This document shows, in pieces, positions 1-10,700 of a stretch of 64,000 nt of DNA (the stretch's first letter is position 1; the number at the start of each line of letters is the position of its first letter). Both the position numbers and the translations under genes were made by a program. The DNA comes from Didymella arachidicola. Lineage: Eukaryota; Ascomycota; Dothideomycetes; Pleosporales; Didymellaceae. The notes beneath the pieces were generated by a model, which had not been told where the DNA came from, searched no databases, and saw nothing but the letters and a program-made list of their open reading frames with translations. The stretch lies in NCBI GenBank assembly GCA_016630955.3, contig CM049990.2, positions 1,116,001 to 1,180,000 of the forward strand, in the 5' to 3' direction.

Positions 1-695
1 GCCTTGGGGAAGCCTTGGGGCAGTCCACGGTAAGCTTGGATCTCATCATCCGAGCTTTCATTCAACGCGATACCTCGCGGTCCAATGCAAGGGACGTACT
101 CGCCGTGCCACTTCTCCTGCCATTCCGGGCTGTTGTATTTCGGAAACGGCTTGTAAGCGATCGGACTGTTGACGAGACTACTGTTGAGGTCATCGTGCCC
201 GGCGTCGTAAATACTAAAGTCCATGTCGAACTGCTCCCATCGGTTTGGGTCGTACTCCTTATCAATATAGTCCGAGAAAGGCGGCCAGTGCCCATCCCAG
301 CTCGGTCTCCCCCACTTCAGCATCTTTCTCATGTACGCCTTCATATCCGCCGGCCTTGAAAACGGAGGAATAAAGTTGCCAATCCTGCTCGGCGCCGTGA
401 CCCACGGAGGGCGCGGCTTCGTCGCCGACACGGGCTCGCTCGAGGGGCTCTTCAGGGTAGGACTCGGAGCCGGCGGCGGCACAGCATGCTGCCATGCATC
501 TTCAAGATGTGCTTGCGACTGGTCCTGGGTCTCGTTCGGTATCGGATCTTGGTGTTTGTGGTATGCGTCGTTGAGCAGCGATACCTGCTCGTACACTCTC
601 TCTTTCGCCCACGGGCTTTGCTGCAAAACAGCTAATATGAAAACAAACGCTACGAAGGAAAGAATCGCAAATCTGCGAGGTGATCGGACAAACAT
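1..695 (-). CDS. Type II membrane protein, 3' end outside the window (partial)
   Basis: An open frame starts at ATG 695 and runs off the left edge (231 codons seen, no stop). The N-terminus has a short basic stretch, then one hydrophobic helix at about residues 9-25 (FAILSFVAFVFILAVL), then a Pro/Ser/Glu-rich stem of about 80 residues, then a globular part rich in Trp, Tyr and Asp (for example WPPFSDYIDKEYDPNRWEQF and YVPCIGPRGIALNES). A short cytosolic tail, one signal anchor and a low-complexity stem is the architecture of Golgi or ER lumenal enzymes such as glycosyltransferases. I do not recognise the catalytic family, so the enzyme assignment is only inference. No intron is needed in the visible part. 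Confidence 0.7.
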   Translation of the reverse strand, partial: MFVRSPRRFAILSFVAFVFILAVLQQSPWAKERVYEQVSLLNDAYHKHQDPIPNETQDQSQAHLEDAWQHAVPPPAPSPTLKSPSSEPVSATKPRPPWVTAPSRIGNFIPPFSRPADMKAYMRKMLKWGRPSWDGHWPPFSDYIDKEYDPNRWEQFDMDFSIYDAGHDDLNSSLVNSPIAYKPFPKYNSPEWQEKWHGEYVPCIGPRGIALNESSDDEIQAYRGLPQGFPK

Positions 696-2787
696 GTTGG
701 CGGATGTGTCGGTGCTCGTATCGTGTATTCGTTTATCGTCCTAGGGTTGCGAGCTAACGTGTTGTGGTATCAGGCGTGCTGTGTAGGATGACGGCGCGTA
801 GGATTACCGATGCTGCATCGCAGCGGAAACGAGTGTAGGTAAAGCTTGTTTGGATGGTAAGCAGTCCGGACAGTGCTGTGGTGCGAACGACAGCGATTGT
901 TGAGTCGCCGCGACGGAAGGGGCGATTTGCGCTGCAAGTGAGAGAAAGACTACTCGATAGTCGTCACGTCGGCAGGTCCAGCTTACGCTCGCAACCGACT
1001 CAAGCAAAGGGCTCCAGCAAAAGGACAGAAATCCAGCAAGACCGTCTCAACGAGTGCTCCCAAAAAGTGAGGATCAAGAAACAAGGCTGACATGCACGGC
1101 GCAAACGTCGCCCAATCTCAAATCACCGTACGTCGCTCAGAAGCTCTCCGTCTCGGGCCACCCGTCTCTTTTCACACCCCATACCTCGCTCGCGCAGGGG
1201 GCCACACACGGCGCTGCACGACGGCTGCAGGGTTGTCCCAGCGCGGCAATGACGCGTTGCACACCCCACTCTGATTTGCCTCAAACCCTGTTTCGCATTG
1301 GCGGGCGCTGGTGCGACGCGTGTGCTCGGGCCTATTCGAAACGGCAGTCATCAAGGTGAAGCGATCAGCGCTGGCCCAGAGCCGCATCCCTGTCTTGCGC
1401 CGCCGATTCCAAGGCTGGGGAAATGAACGATCGGCGCGAGAGGACGGCTGCCGCGAAATGTTGGTTCTGCAGATGAGGCTCCGCTGATAGGCAGGGCGGG
1501 TTGAGTCGCAATCGTCAAGTCGCACGCGTGTTGAGGAAGGTGACGGCAAGGGTCCGACTCAGTGCGCCCGTTGACATTGGCATCGTAACGTAATATCAGA
1601 TTACACGCATCGGAGCAATCGCCGCCATGCATCGAGCGAGGAACAGTGCTACTCAATCTCCCTCACTCGCGCGAATCCCTCTGGTACCCAAACTTATCTC
1701 CCTCCCTAGAAACGTTGAGAGACCGTGTATCAAACCCGCGTATCAGTTCCCGCCAGGATCCAGCTTGCTCTGACCTTGGCTTCGAGTGTACCCAGCCCAG
1801 GTATTGCAGCTGCTCAACCATAACCTTACGGTCCTTCCTCCTCTGCACAACACCGCTGCAAGTCAAACAGCCAATCTTAGGGTTAAATGCAAGTAATTCC
1901 CGCTATCTGCACGCAAAGTCTAGTCCAGTCATCTCTCGGCCTTACTGCTATCGCATGCTTGTAAATTATTGCACAGGACAGGAACAAGGGCTCCGCGATC
2001 GCGCTTTGTTGACTTGACCCAGCGCATGACGAGTACTGTACGAAGAATCCCGTTTTTTCTGAGGAATCACCTCCGCGTGCACGGGCGCCGAACATGATTG
2101 CTCAAAAGAAACGGGATTCTTCGTACGCTTGACACAAGCCAGTGCTCAAAGCGGCAGGCAGCGTACCTCCCATTTCTGTGCTTGTTTTCCAGCACTCACT
2201 CCAGAAATACCTGGTTGATAAACTGGAACAATAAAGTAGTACAAAGAGGATATTTCTTCTTCTTCTTCATCCATCTATGGTCTAATAACCTTACACACTA
2301 CCTTCCATCTTCCACTTTTTCCGTGTCCATCTTCCTTCCCCAGCACACACTCTCCCTCGCTCGCGTTCAGCACTGCCTCCTTAAGATAAACCCATACTTT
2401 CGTAGCTCGTCGCACCTCAACGGGTTGGAGTCGCACCACAGGGCGGATGTCGCGGTGCGGTGCGGTGCGGGAAACGGGCACTAGCTGGGTTCGTCCAAGG
2501 GCAAGGGCAAGGGCAAGGTTAAGAGTATTGGGTTGGGTGTGTGTTTCGCGGTGGTGAGGATGCAATACAATTTATTTGTACCATGGAGATGTGCGGACAA
2601 CAGATGTGGTCTGGATTGAATGACGAGCTTGATTCTGGATTCCCGGGGGCAGGTTTGTATCTAAATCTATTTTACGTTTGGAGGGAGGAGTATGCATTGG
2701 AGCGCGGTTTAGTGCGAGTCTTGGACTTGCTCGCGGAATACTACTCCATGCACACTCCCCGGTCCTCTGCTGGAAAAGCCGTGTCAT
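696..2787. other. Intergenic, 2.1 kb, no gene recognised
   Basis: Only short, mutually overlapping frames without recognisable protein features are present. It holds the promoter of the leftmost gene, an inverted repeat at 2038-2126, a TTC-rich run near 2255, a GGTGC run near 2455 and a GGGCAA run near 2495-2518. Nothing else stands out. Confidence 0.5.
2038..2126. repeat. Imperfect inverted repeat able to form a long hairpin
   Basis: Arms 2038-2063 and 2101-2126 are reverse complements at 24 of 26 positions, separated by 37 nt. Both contain the core GTACGAAGAATCCCG or its complement. This is far longer than expected by chance. It could be a remnant of a small inverted-repeat element or the stem of a non-coding transcript. 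No target-site duplication was obvious. Confidence 0.75.
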
Positions 2788-4211
2788 CTACTTCCACTTC
2801 TGCACGACAACCCCTCCTCGCTTGAACTCAGCCATGTCGCCCAACACCAGCGCCTTGTCCGTCAACTCCTTGGAGGGGAACGTAGTCATGAGGGCATACG
2901 CACGGCCGTCGGTTCCCGCACGGTCCACAAAGTCGTAGACGTCGCCAACGGTGTGCGTCGTGTTAAAACGCGACTGCAGGCGTGTGCCGTCGCCGAGGCG
3001 GATCTGCAGTGTGACGGTGGGAGCCGAGGTGTCGACGTCCACCGAGGGCTGTGCGGAGCCTGTTGAGGTCGAGGCAGCTGTTGTGCTCGACGAGGCGGCG
3101 GCAGGTGCAGAAGCGCTCGCGCCGGGTGTTGGGCTGCCGAGGCGCTGGCCAGAACCGCCAAAGGGGACGTACTTCTTCTTGGGCTGCTTGTAGTCCTCGT
3201 CCTTGTGCGCGTGGACCTCGACGTCGACTTCCTGGCCGTGCTCGACGTTCAGGATGTGCAGCGGAGCGTGGCCGGTGTTGATCATCTCCAGGGTACGCGA
3301 GTTGGCCGGGTCGTCGTAGCGGAAGAGGGGCCCGTCGTCGACGGAGAAGCCATCGCGCCAGAGGTGGAGCTCGCGGTGGGCGCGCGGCTGAGGTGCGGGC
3401 TGGCTGGCGTTGGGGTCGGGGATGTGTCGCGAGGGAGCGTCGTCGCCGCCGAGTGTGTTGCCGCCGCCGGTGAAGCGCGAGGCCGGTCGTTCGTCGTCGC
3501 CGCCTGGCCGAGGAGCGTTTCTGCGGCGCTGGTCAGTACCACGCCATCTCCAAGGGGCACCTTCACTCACTGCCGCGCCCTCTTCAGGATGTTGTTGATG
3601 TGGTCCCGTGGGTTGGCCTGGTTGGGGTTCTGCACCGCGAGCCCCGACTTCTCGCCGCCCGCAAAGAAGTCCTGGTTCTCGTCGTCCTTGGCGTCGTCGT
3701 CCGAGTCGTCGTCGTCGTGTCCGTGTCCGTGTCCGCCGCCGCCGCCCGAAGACTGCAGGTCCTTGAGCGTCCGCAGCCCCGCGACGCCCCGCTGCTGTGG
3801 CGCCTGTCGCGCGGCCGACTGCTGTCGCGAAGACGAAGACGACGACGACGAGGCCTCGGTCGGCGGGACGTATGCGCCGCCCAGGGTGCGGCCGCCACCG
3901 GGCACGGGCTGCTGGGGCGGGTTGGCTGCGGGATCTGTGGTGTGGTCGTCGCCGGCCATGTCTGTGTCGGATGCTTGCTCTGTCTCTACTGATTGCTCGT
4001 AGAAGAGCTCGGCGGCGACTTGGAGGTCTCCGTTCGCGGCGTCGAGGTAGCGCTCTGCCTGCGGCGGGAGGTTAGTAAGTAGCTTCTAGGGCTTTCGATG
4101 GCTGCAGCAACAGCAGCTCTGGGGCGGGCGTGCCTCTGCGGGTGCAACTCCAGTCAGGCCTGCAAGCTGTGCAATCTGGTCGTCGCGGTTGGCGGGCGCG
4201 CTGGAAGACAT
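2788..4211 (-). CDS. SHP1: p47/Shp1-type UBA-SEP-UBX cofactor of Cdc48/p97
   Basis: Three exons (4211-4134, 4058-3571, 3520-2788) give 432 residues. They encode a UBA domain (about 5-45, split by intron 1), an acidic/His-rich linker, two SHP-box-like motifs (FAGG near 160 and FTGGGNTLG at about 205), a SEP domain (about 239-299, starting LHLWRDGF) and a C-terminal UBX domain (about 355-430). This is the full p47/Shp1 order. The family brings the Cdc48/p97 ATPase to ubiquitinated cargo for membrane fusion, autophagy and ERAD. Intron 1 (4059-4133) appears to use a GC donor with CTAAC and CAG at its 3' end; using GC gives a UBA loop of normal length. Intron 2 is 50 nt. The gene is divergent from MIM1. 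Confidence 0.92.
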
Positions 4212-4681
4212 GACCAAAGCGGATGGCGAGCGTGAAGTGGTGCAGAGCTGCACGAAGTGCTGGTGTCGGCAGAGCTCCAAGAATAGGCGCGGTGGGGTTG
4301 CAGGCGGCAGCGGCTGGCGTGACGTACGGTACCGTTTGTACCTGCGGAGCGCGCAAACACGCAATCCCTCACCTGCCCGCCGAATTGAACAAGACTGCTG
4401 CTGATGCTCTTGCGTGACTTCCGAGCGCCATCCCACCCCTCGACTAACTTTCAGATCGAGCCCCGACGTGAGCATCCCCAGTGTCGACCGTCCAGCACGT
4501 ACCCTTGCACCCGCCTTGCCCAAAGCTCCCGCTCCCGCGCCAAGACCGGAGATATCCAGACATCCAGAGCCTCATCACCATCTCTCCATCCCATCTCCCG
4601 GCCGCGCCGCCTACACCCTCCTTCCCGGGGCCCTCCTCCAAACCAACACACGCCCATCCCGGCACCAATCGCAACCCCACC
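4212..4681. promoter_or_regulatory. Divergent promoter region between SHP1 and MIM1
   Basis: These 470 bp separate two start codons in opposite directions, so both promoters and 5' UTRs must lie here. The MIM1 side is strongly CT/CCA-rich. No specific operator was identified. Confidence 0.6.
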
Positions 4682-5166
4682 ATGTCAGACCCCCTCGACC
4701 TCCTCGACACCCCAGCACCAGCCGGCGGCCTCGACGCCAGCACCGCAACCTTCCCCTCCGACTCTGAAAACTACGCCTCCGAAGACCGCTCGCCTTCCCC
4801 CCCCTCGAGCGCCTCACCCCTGATCCTCTACAAGCCTCCCACATTCTGGGGCCTGATCCGCGGCGCGGCCATCAATCTGCTGCTGCCGTTTGTCAACGGG
4901 CTGATGCTGGGCTTTGGCGAGCTGGTGGCGAATGAGGCGGCGTACAGATTGGGCTGGAGTGGGACCAAGGTATGTGTATTGATTAGTAGTAGCGAGGGGG
5001 TGAGGAAATGGGGCTGGGGGTGATGAGGCTGACGTGCACATAGATATTCCCCGCGGGGCGAGCGGATTCGAGGCGCGTGGGGCCTGGGGTGGAGATGCGC
5101 GCGGATCCTGTTGAGAGGCGGAGGAGGAATGGGCAGGAGTTGGACATGTATACTGCGCTTGAGTAA
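4682..5166 (+). CDS. MIM1: Mim1/Tom13 outer mitochondrial membrane insertion factor
   Basis: Two exons (4682-4969, 5044-5166) joined by a GTATGT...CATAG intron give 136 residues. The N-terminal 45 residues are acidic and Ser/Pro-rich. One membrane segment follows, with small-residue packing motifs (LLLPFVNGLMLGFGELVANE), then GWSGTK and a basic tail. This matches the Mim1/Tom13 family, which forms oligomers in the mitochondrial outer membrane and inserts alpha-helical proteins, including TOM receptors. Yeast Mim1 is 113 residues; slightly longer versions are usual in filamentous fungi. The first ATG of the longer open frame (upstream of 4682) was not used because homology begins at MSDPLDLL and the upstream part is Pro/His low complexity. 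Confidence 0.9.
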
Positions 5167-5340
5167 TTGGGGATGAGCAGGTCCATGGACGCACCAAACA
5201 GAGTCTGTCTGATAATGACGCTGCAAAAGATCAAAAGAGCAAGATCAAGACACGGTCGGCGTCCGGTATTTGTACAAGAATCTACACGTACACCCCTTGT
5301 CATACACCCTACATGCAGTCCACTGCTATTGCACATCTCC

Positions 5341-7302
5341 CTACCTCCTGTTCTCGAACCTCCGCCTCCGCTCCACCTCATACTGCTCCGCCTTCCTCTT
5401 GCGCTTCTCCTCCTCGCGGCTCAGATCCTTGCCAACGTCGTAACCCGCCTTTTGCATCATACCGCGCATGCTATCGCTTACACGGCGCTTGATAAAGGCC
5501 AGCCGGTAGTTGCGGCGGTAGTAGTCCATCTTGTCGGTGAGACTGCCCTTGGGGCCCTCGTCAAAGTCGGCGTCGCGGTCAGGAAATTCCTTGTCGATCT
5601 TGGGCTGTTCCGGGAGCAGGTGCAGGGGCAGCTGGGTGCCTTCCTTGATCTTGATGGCGCCGCCGGCGAGCGTGGCGTTGCGGCGCGTCGTGGGCTTGTT
5701 GAATTTGGTGGGGGCTTGGTAGCGGATTTTGCCGTCGGCGCCCTTGATGTCCTTGAGCTTGAGCTCGCCCTTGACGACCTTGGTGAAGACTTCGTGGCTC
5801 TCTGGGGTGGGAACGGGGCGGATGCCGATCATGCGTCTGAACTTGTTTTGCTTGAGCAGGAAGCTGGTTCCCGCGCCGAGGATACCGGACACCAGGAAGT
5901 AGAGCTGCAGTGCCGAGGCCTGGAATGCGGTGATGAGACCGATGAAGAAGGCCATGCCGGTCATGAGCTTGCGTCGAGAGGCGGCTTCGTTAGTCACGTC
6001 TGCGACACCAGTCTCGCCACCGCTCTGTGAAACAGGTCAGATCAGTAAAAAAAAAATGTATATGCGCGTCTTACGTACCTTGAAGATCTTGTACATGATG
6101 GTGGTGGTGGCGAGGGGCAGAATAAAGTAGGGGTCGCGCGCGCTCAAGTCCGAGAACCACAAGAAGCCATCATTGACCATGCCGGGGACGGGGAGTTCAC
6201 CCATAGCTCGAAGGCAACGGAAGGCACAGAAACCAACCACGGCCTGCACACCTGTGAAAGCAACCATGGCGCCCATACCGCCCATGTAAGGCCTCATGAC
6301 AGCAGCCTGCTGCATCTTGAGCAGGTCGGCCTTCTGCTTGTCGCCCGAGGCAATGGCAGCGTTCATTTGCTCCTGCAGGGGACCCGTGATTGGCTTCAGC
6401 GCGGCCATGGCGGCCATCCTGTCGGAGCTGAGTGCCTGGAACACGAACATGCCGCTGCGCACAATGACCGTGGTAGCCATGATGGTGCCGGCCCAGCCCC
6501 AGCCCGTCTGGAGGTAGATGGTCTCCAGCAGCTTCTCGAACATGGTGGTGATGCCCCAGCCGTAGTCGAGGCCGAGCTCAGCAAGCTGCCCGGGGTGATC
6601 AATGAGCTGTGTTGGGTCGAACTCGATCACCTTGGTCGCCTTGGTGGGGATGGCGTCCTTGACGGGGGTGGCATTGGCGAGCAGGGCGTCGATTGTCTCC
6701 TGGTCCAGCGTCCCTGTGCGCTTGGCCGATGTGATGATGTTCTCTGTGACGGCGACCTGGTCGATGGCTGCGGGGGCGATTTCAGGGGTGGCCGTGGTGA
6801 CTTGGGGCTCGAGTGCGGGTGCAGCAGGCGCGGGTGGTGCAGGTGTGCTCGAAAACTCAGCGACCGGGACCGTCTCGACCGGTCCGCCTGGTGTGCTTGG
6901 CTTGCCCCAGCTCCATGGGGCGTACCACGATCCGTAGCGGACTGACGATGTGTCCAGGGCCAAGTGCGGGTTTGCGCCTGCGCCAGTCCTCCGTGGAGCG
7001 GACAGCAGGCTTGTGCGTGATGAAGGGACGCCCGCGATGCGGGGGAGGGAAGAGAACTGCGAGCCAGATGTTAGCAGGCTTGCTCACGGTACAGCCGCAA
7101 TGGCGGTGCCGCAGACGTCGGTGCGCCATCGCATGGTCGCGACGGGCACGCGGCGACCTGCGGAGGCGGACGAGTGCTACGGCGACATGTCCAGCGTATC
7201 GAGTTTGCGCACCTTTCTCGAAGCATTACTGTAGACATGTGTCGAATGGCGCGAGTTTAAGGGGCCGAACTGGGCGGGCCGCAGCCCTCTACTTGGCAGC
7301 AT
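5341..7302 (-). CDS. OXA1: Oxa1/YidC family mitochondrial inner-membrane insertase
   Basis: Three exons (7302-7213, 7056-6079, 6024-5341) give 583 residues. Exon 1 encodes a basic Ser/Arg-rich presequence beginning MLPSRGLRPAQFG. It joins in phase to exon 2 (FSSLPRIAGVPSS) across a 156-nt intron with CTAAC and GCAG, and this join is the least certain part. The core begins at WGWAGTIMATTVIVR, with the hydrophobic segments and polar-groove region of the YidC/Oxa1/Alb3 family. The C-terminus is a long basic tail ending ERRRRFENRR, typical of Oxa1, whose matrix tail binds mitochondrial ribosomes. Oxa1 inserts mtDNA-encoded and some imported subunits into the inner membrane. The second intron is 54 nt. 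MIM1 next door is also a mitochondrial insertase factor; I see no sign that this is more than coincidence. Confidence 0.88.
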
Positions 7303-7769
7303 GGTGAGATGTCGTCCCAAGTCGAAGTCCACGCTCGGAGGTGCTCTCCATCTTTTTCGAAGCCGCAAGCACGGGCCAGGTCAATGCACATACCGCGACC
7401 AACAAGCTCAAACACGACTTCGTCATTCCTTTACCGACAATTACAAACAGTTGCATACTGCGCCTTTTCAGTGGGTATCTCGGCCCCCAGGCCGCCATAA
7501 CCCCCCAACTCCAGTCGAATGCGACAAGCAGGCCCTTCAGTCCATATGCTAACAACACACGACTACGCAACAGCCATCGAACAGCCTACATACCCCTACA
7601 ACTACCCCACTCCAAAATGAAAACATGTGCAACAAGTAAAATGACACCAGCAGCCGATACAGAGCCTAATGTACAAAGTCCTCCTAGTGCCTGGAATGAA
7701 AGATAATCATCATGTCGGTTCTGCCGCCTCCCGCCATGGCGACGCTGGCATGTCGAAGACGCTAGACTC
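7303..7769. other. OXA1 promoter and KDM5 3' flank
   Basis: These 467 bp lie between the OXA1 start and the KDM5 stop, both on the minus strand. No coding frame is credible and no motif is distinctive. Confidence 0.5.
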
Positions 7770-10700
7770 CTAGTCCAGGTAGCTGTTGCCTTCGGTGACC
7801 GCCAGAGCCTCCTCGGCTTGGCCGCCGCCCATCTCCATGGCCTCGCCAAACATCTCTTGGCCGTTGCCAGAGCTCTTGAACAGGTCCTGCATCGGCGACG
7901 CCGGTACCTGTGTTGAACTTTCAAATAGACCTGGATCGAGCGGAGCCACCGTAGAGCTGGCCCCGAAGGTCAAGGCCCCGAAGGTCAGGGGCGCCTTGGT
8001 CGCAAATGTAGGCGAATTGTTGTACGCCGATGTCGTGTTCGAGTTGAAGAACTCATTCTCGCCAGACTCGCGGCGAGGGTCACCTGGCGGTGTGTGCGAT
8101 GAATTCGTGTTCGGTCCACTGCCTGGCGGTCCACCAAGCTCTCCGTCCTTGCGCTTCACTTGGTGGTTCTTCGTGCGCAGATGCGGTGGTAGATCGTCTG
8201 GATTCGAAATCCCGAGCTGGCTCATGAGCTTCTGCTGCTTCGTCGGTCGAGGCTTACGTGTGGACAAAGAGACCTGTAGGATGGGCGGAGGGTTGGGCGC
8301 AACAGGGGCCCACTTGTGCAATTCCTGACGGAAGAAGTTGACCTCCTCTGTGAGGAGAATGTCGGCGCCTTCGAGTTTGCGGAGATAGAAGCGCTGAGTA
8401 GTGAGCTCCTCGGGGCTCGACATGACCGGGTTGATGTACTGTTGCACGTATTCGCGGAACTTGGTTCCGTGGTCGATGATCGAGTCTAGCGTCTCCTCCT
8501 CTTCAGGCTGGAATGGTAGATTGGGCAGCTCGTCTTGCCAGACTTGGAGGTCTTCGAGCTTCGGACGTGTGGCGTCGCGCGGGATTTTCACGCGGTAGTC
8601 GCAGATGGGACAAGTGTACTTGTCATCCTCTTTGACCTTGCCGCGCGCAATCTTGAGACACTTGCCGTGATACCTTGTGTTCGTTAGTAAATACTCAATC
8701 AAATGTATGGTCGACTCACCACTCGTGACAAAGCTCGCATTCGATCATCATACCAGCTTCAGGCTTACGGCAGATGCAGAACACATCTCGACTAGAGTTG
8801 GAACCATCCACTTCCTCGCCGTCAACTGGACTGGCTTCTCGTGAAGCAGGCTCTACAGGCATACGCGGCTGATCAGTCAAATCGAAACATGACCGGTTGC
8901 GTTCGTCTACCGCTTTCATGTGTTGGTGGAGAATGTGCAGCGGCGCATTGGCCTTGCCGAAGAGCTTCTTGCCACGACGCATCCAATCTTCGTGTCGCTT
9001 TTGCTCCTTCTCGAGATCGATAGTCCCAGCGGGCTTACTATTAAGAGCGCTCAAAGCCTCCATCGCGTCGCGTACCTCCTTGTAAGTTGGTCGTTGACGG
9101 AAATCAGGGTTCTTGCTTCGCTCGAATAGCGACATAATAAGGTCTTGCGCGTCACGCTGCTTCTTGAGGATTGCATCTACGGCCGCTCGAGTTTCTGGGG
9201 TAACGGGCAAGCTGGCGGCTTGCTTGGACAGAGCGTCTAGTTGTTGGTAGTGAACGTTCTCAACAGCCATCAGCTCTTTAGCTTTAGTCTCCCAGAACTC
9301 TCCTTGCTCTTTCTTACCCTGAAGGAACTGGATCTCAGGATGGTTCTCGGGAATGCCCAACTCAACACCGCGAGTGATGAGCTCGCCGACTTCTTGGAGC
9401 GTCGTGGCTGGCTTGTACTTAAACTCGTCGCTTTCGCGCAGCCATTTGAGCTGCTGGACAACCTTCTCGAGCGATTCCAGCTCTGGCACGTCCACGTTGA
9501 ACGCCTTGCCCTCTTCAAGCAACTCATCGAGACGAGCTATACTTTGTTGGTTGGGTCGGTCGCGGAGCGCAATGCGCGCCTTGTCTTGAAACTCGGCGAT
9601 ACTTTGCGCACGATCGCGCAGGGCGGTGATCTCTGGACAATCGAAGCCGAGATCCTTCGCTTTTGTGAGAAGCTTCTGGATGTTCTCCATGCTGCGATAC
9701 TCACGGTCCTTGTCTTCAGTCTCAGCTGCTGTACTTTTGTTGGTGCCCCGGCCTCTGCCAGTCCGCACGTTTTTCTGACGGGCCTGCTGTTTGCGTGTAG
9801 TGTACGCAATGGCTTCTTCAGCGATTTCAGAGCACTTCTCAACGAAGTCTTTGAGATCCGGCAGACCTGGAAGTTCCCAGTCGATCTTCTCGCCTTCGTT
9901 CACCAGGGTGCGTAAGACCTTCAGCTGCGGCTGAGGTCCTTCCGCCATCAAAGCTTCCAGTTTGGCCTCCCAAATGTCCGGCAGTCCCGCCTTCTCCGCG
10001 ACTTTCTGGAGGGTTGAGGTGATCACGTCGCCTGTAGTGCGGTAGACGAGAAGGTGTTCGCCTGCCTCACCCTGAAAGCGTTGTTCGACTGAACTGCCAG
10101 AACAGCATTCGAACAGCCCGGCATGCTGTAAGCACACGACCTTCTTGGAAATGCGGCAATAAAATCGAGACAGGTAGCTGTACGCTTTACAGAAGGTACA
10201 AGTCATGTCCTCTTCCTGTACATTGGTATTATCAACGAGGAACTCAAGGTGGCACTGCGCTGGCTCGTGTCCGCTCGGGCCCTCACTCCCATCTAATTTG
10301 CAAGCGTGCGGGCGCGAGGCCTTGTGCGCTTCGAGGAAGGTGGATCGTACGCGCTCTTCGCGTGCTCGCATCCGATCTAAAGCTGGAGCTAGCCATTTAG
10401 CTGTCTTGATGGTTGTGTCCTTTCGACTTGCCGCTGCCATCAGCAGCTCGTCATGCGAGAAGCATGGTTGTCGCCTGTACTCCTGGAGACGCTGAACGCC
10501 GTGTTCGCCGAATGGCTCCCAATCGCTTGGTGCGAAATTGACAGCCTCGTTGAAGTTGAAGCCGTGGTTGAAGCCAGCATGGTAGGCTTGCGGGAATGTA
10601 ATAACAAACTCTCCTGCACGTTGGTCGAGGGCAAAGACCTTAACGCCAGCCTTCTTCAGTTGCTCAGGAGTCAGAAGTGTGACCAGCTGGAAAAGAAGAT

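Noticed and set aside
2490..2520. GGGCAA repeats as a telomere-like tract
   Set aside because: Only about three units and not a fungal telomere motif (TTAGGG); it is an ordinary simple repeat.
3205..4002. Long plus-strand frame opposite SHP1
   Set aside because: It mirrors the GC-rich SEP/UBX coding sequence and has no recognisable protein features.
5167..6030. Long plus-strand frame (287 codons) opposite OXA1
   Set aside because: It is antisense to the conserved Oxa1 C-terminal half and has leucine/valine-rich shadow composition with no domain.
6857..7129. Small minus-strand frame (MAHRRLRHRH...) as the OXA1 N-terminus
   Set aside because: It would need a 31-nt intron, shorter than any other here; the 7302 start with a 156-nt intron is in phase and gives a better presequence.
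9241..9915. Plus-strand frame opposite KDM5
   Set aside because: It is antisense of the PLU-1 helical region; the opposite strand has unambiguous domains.
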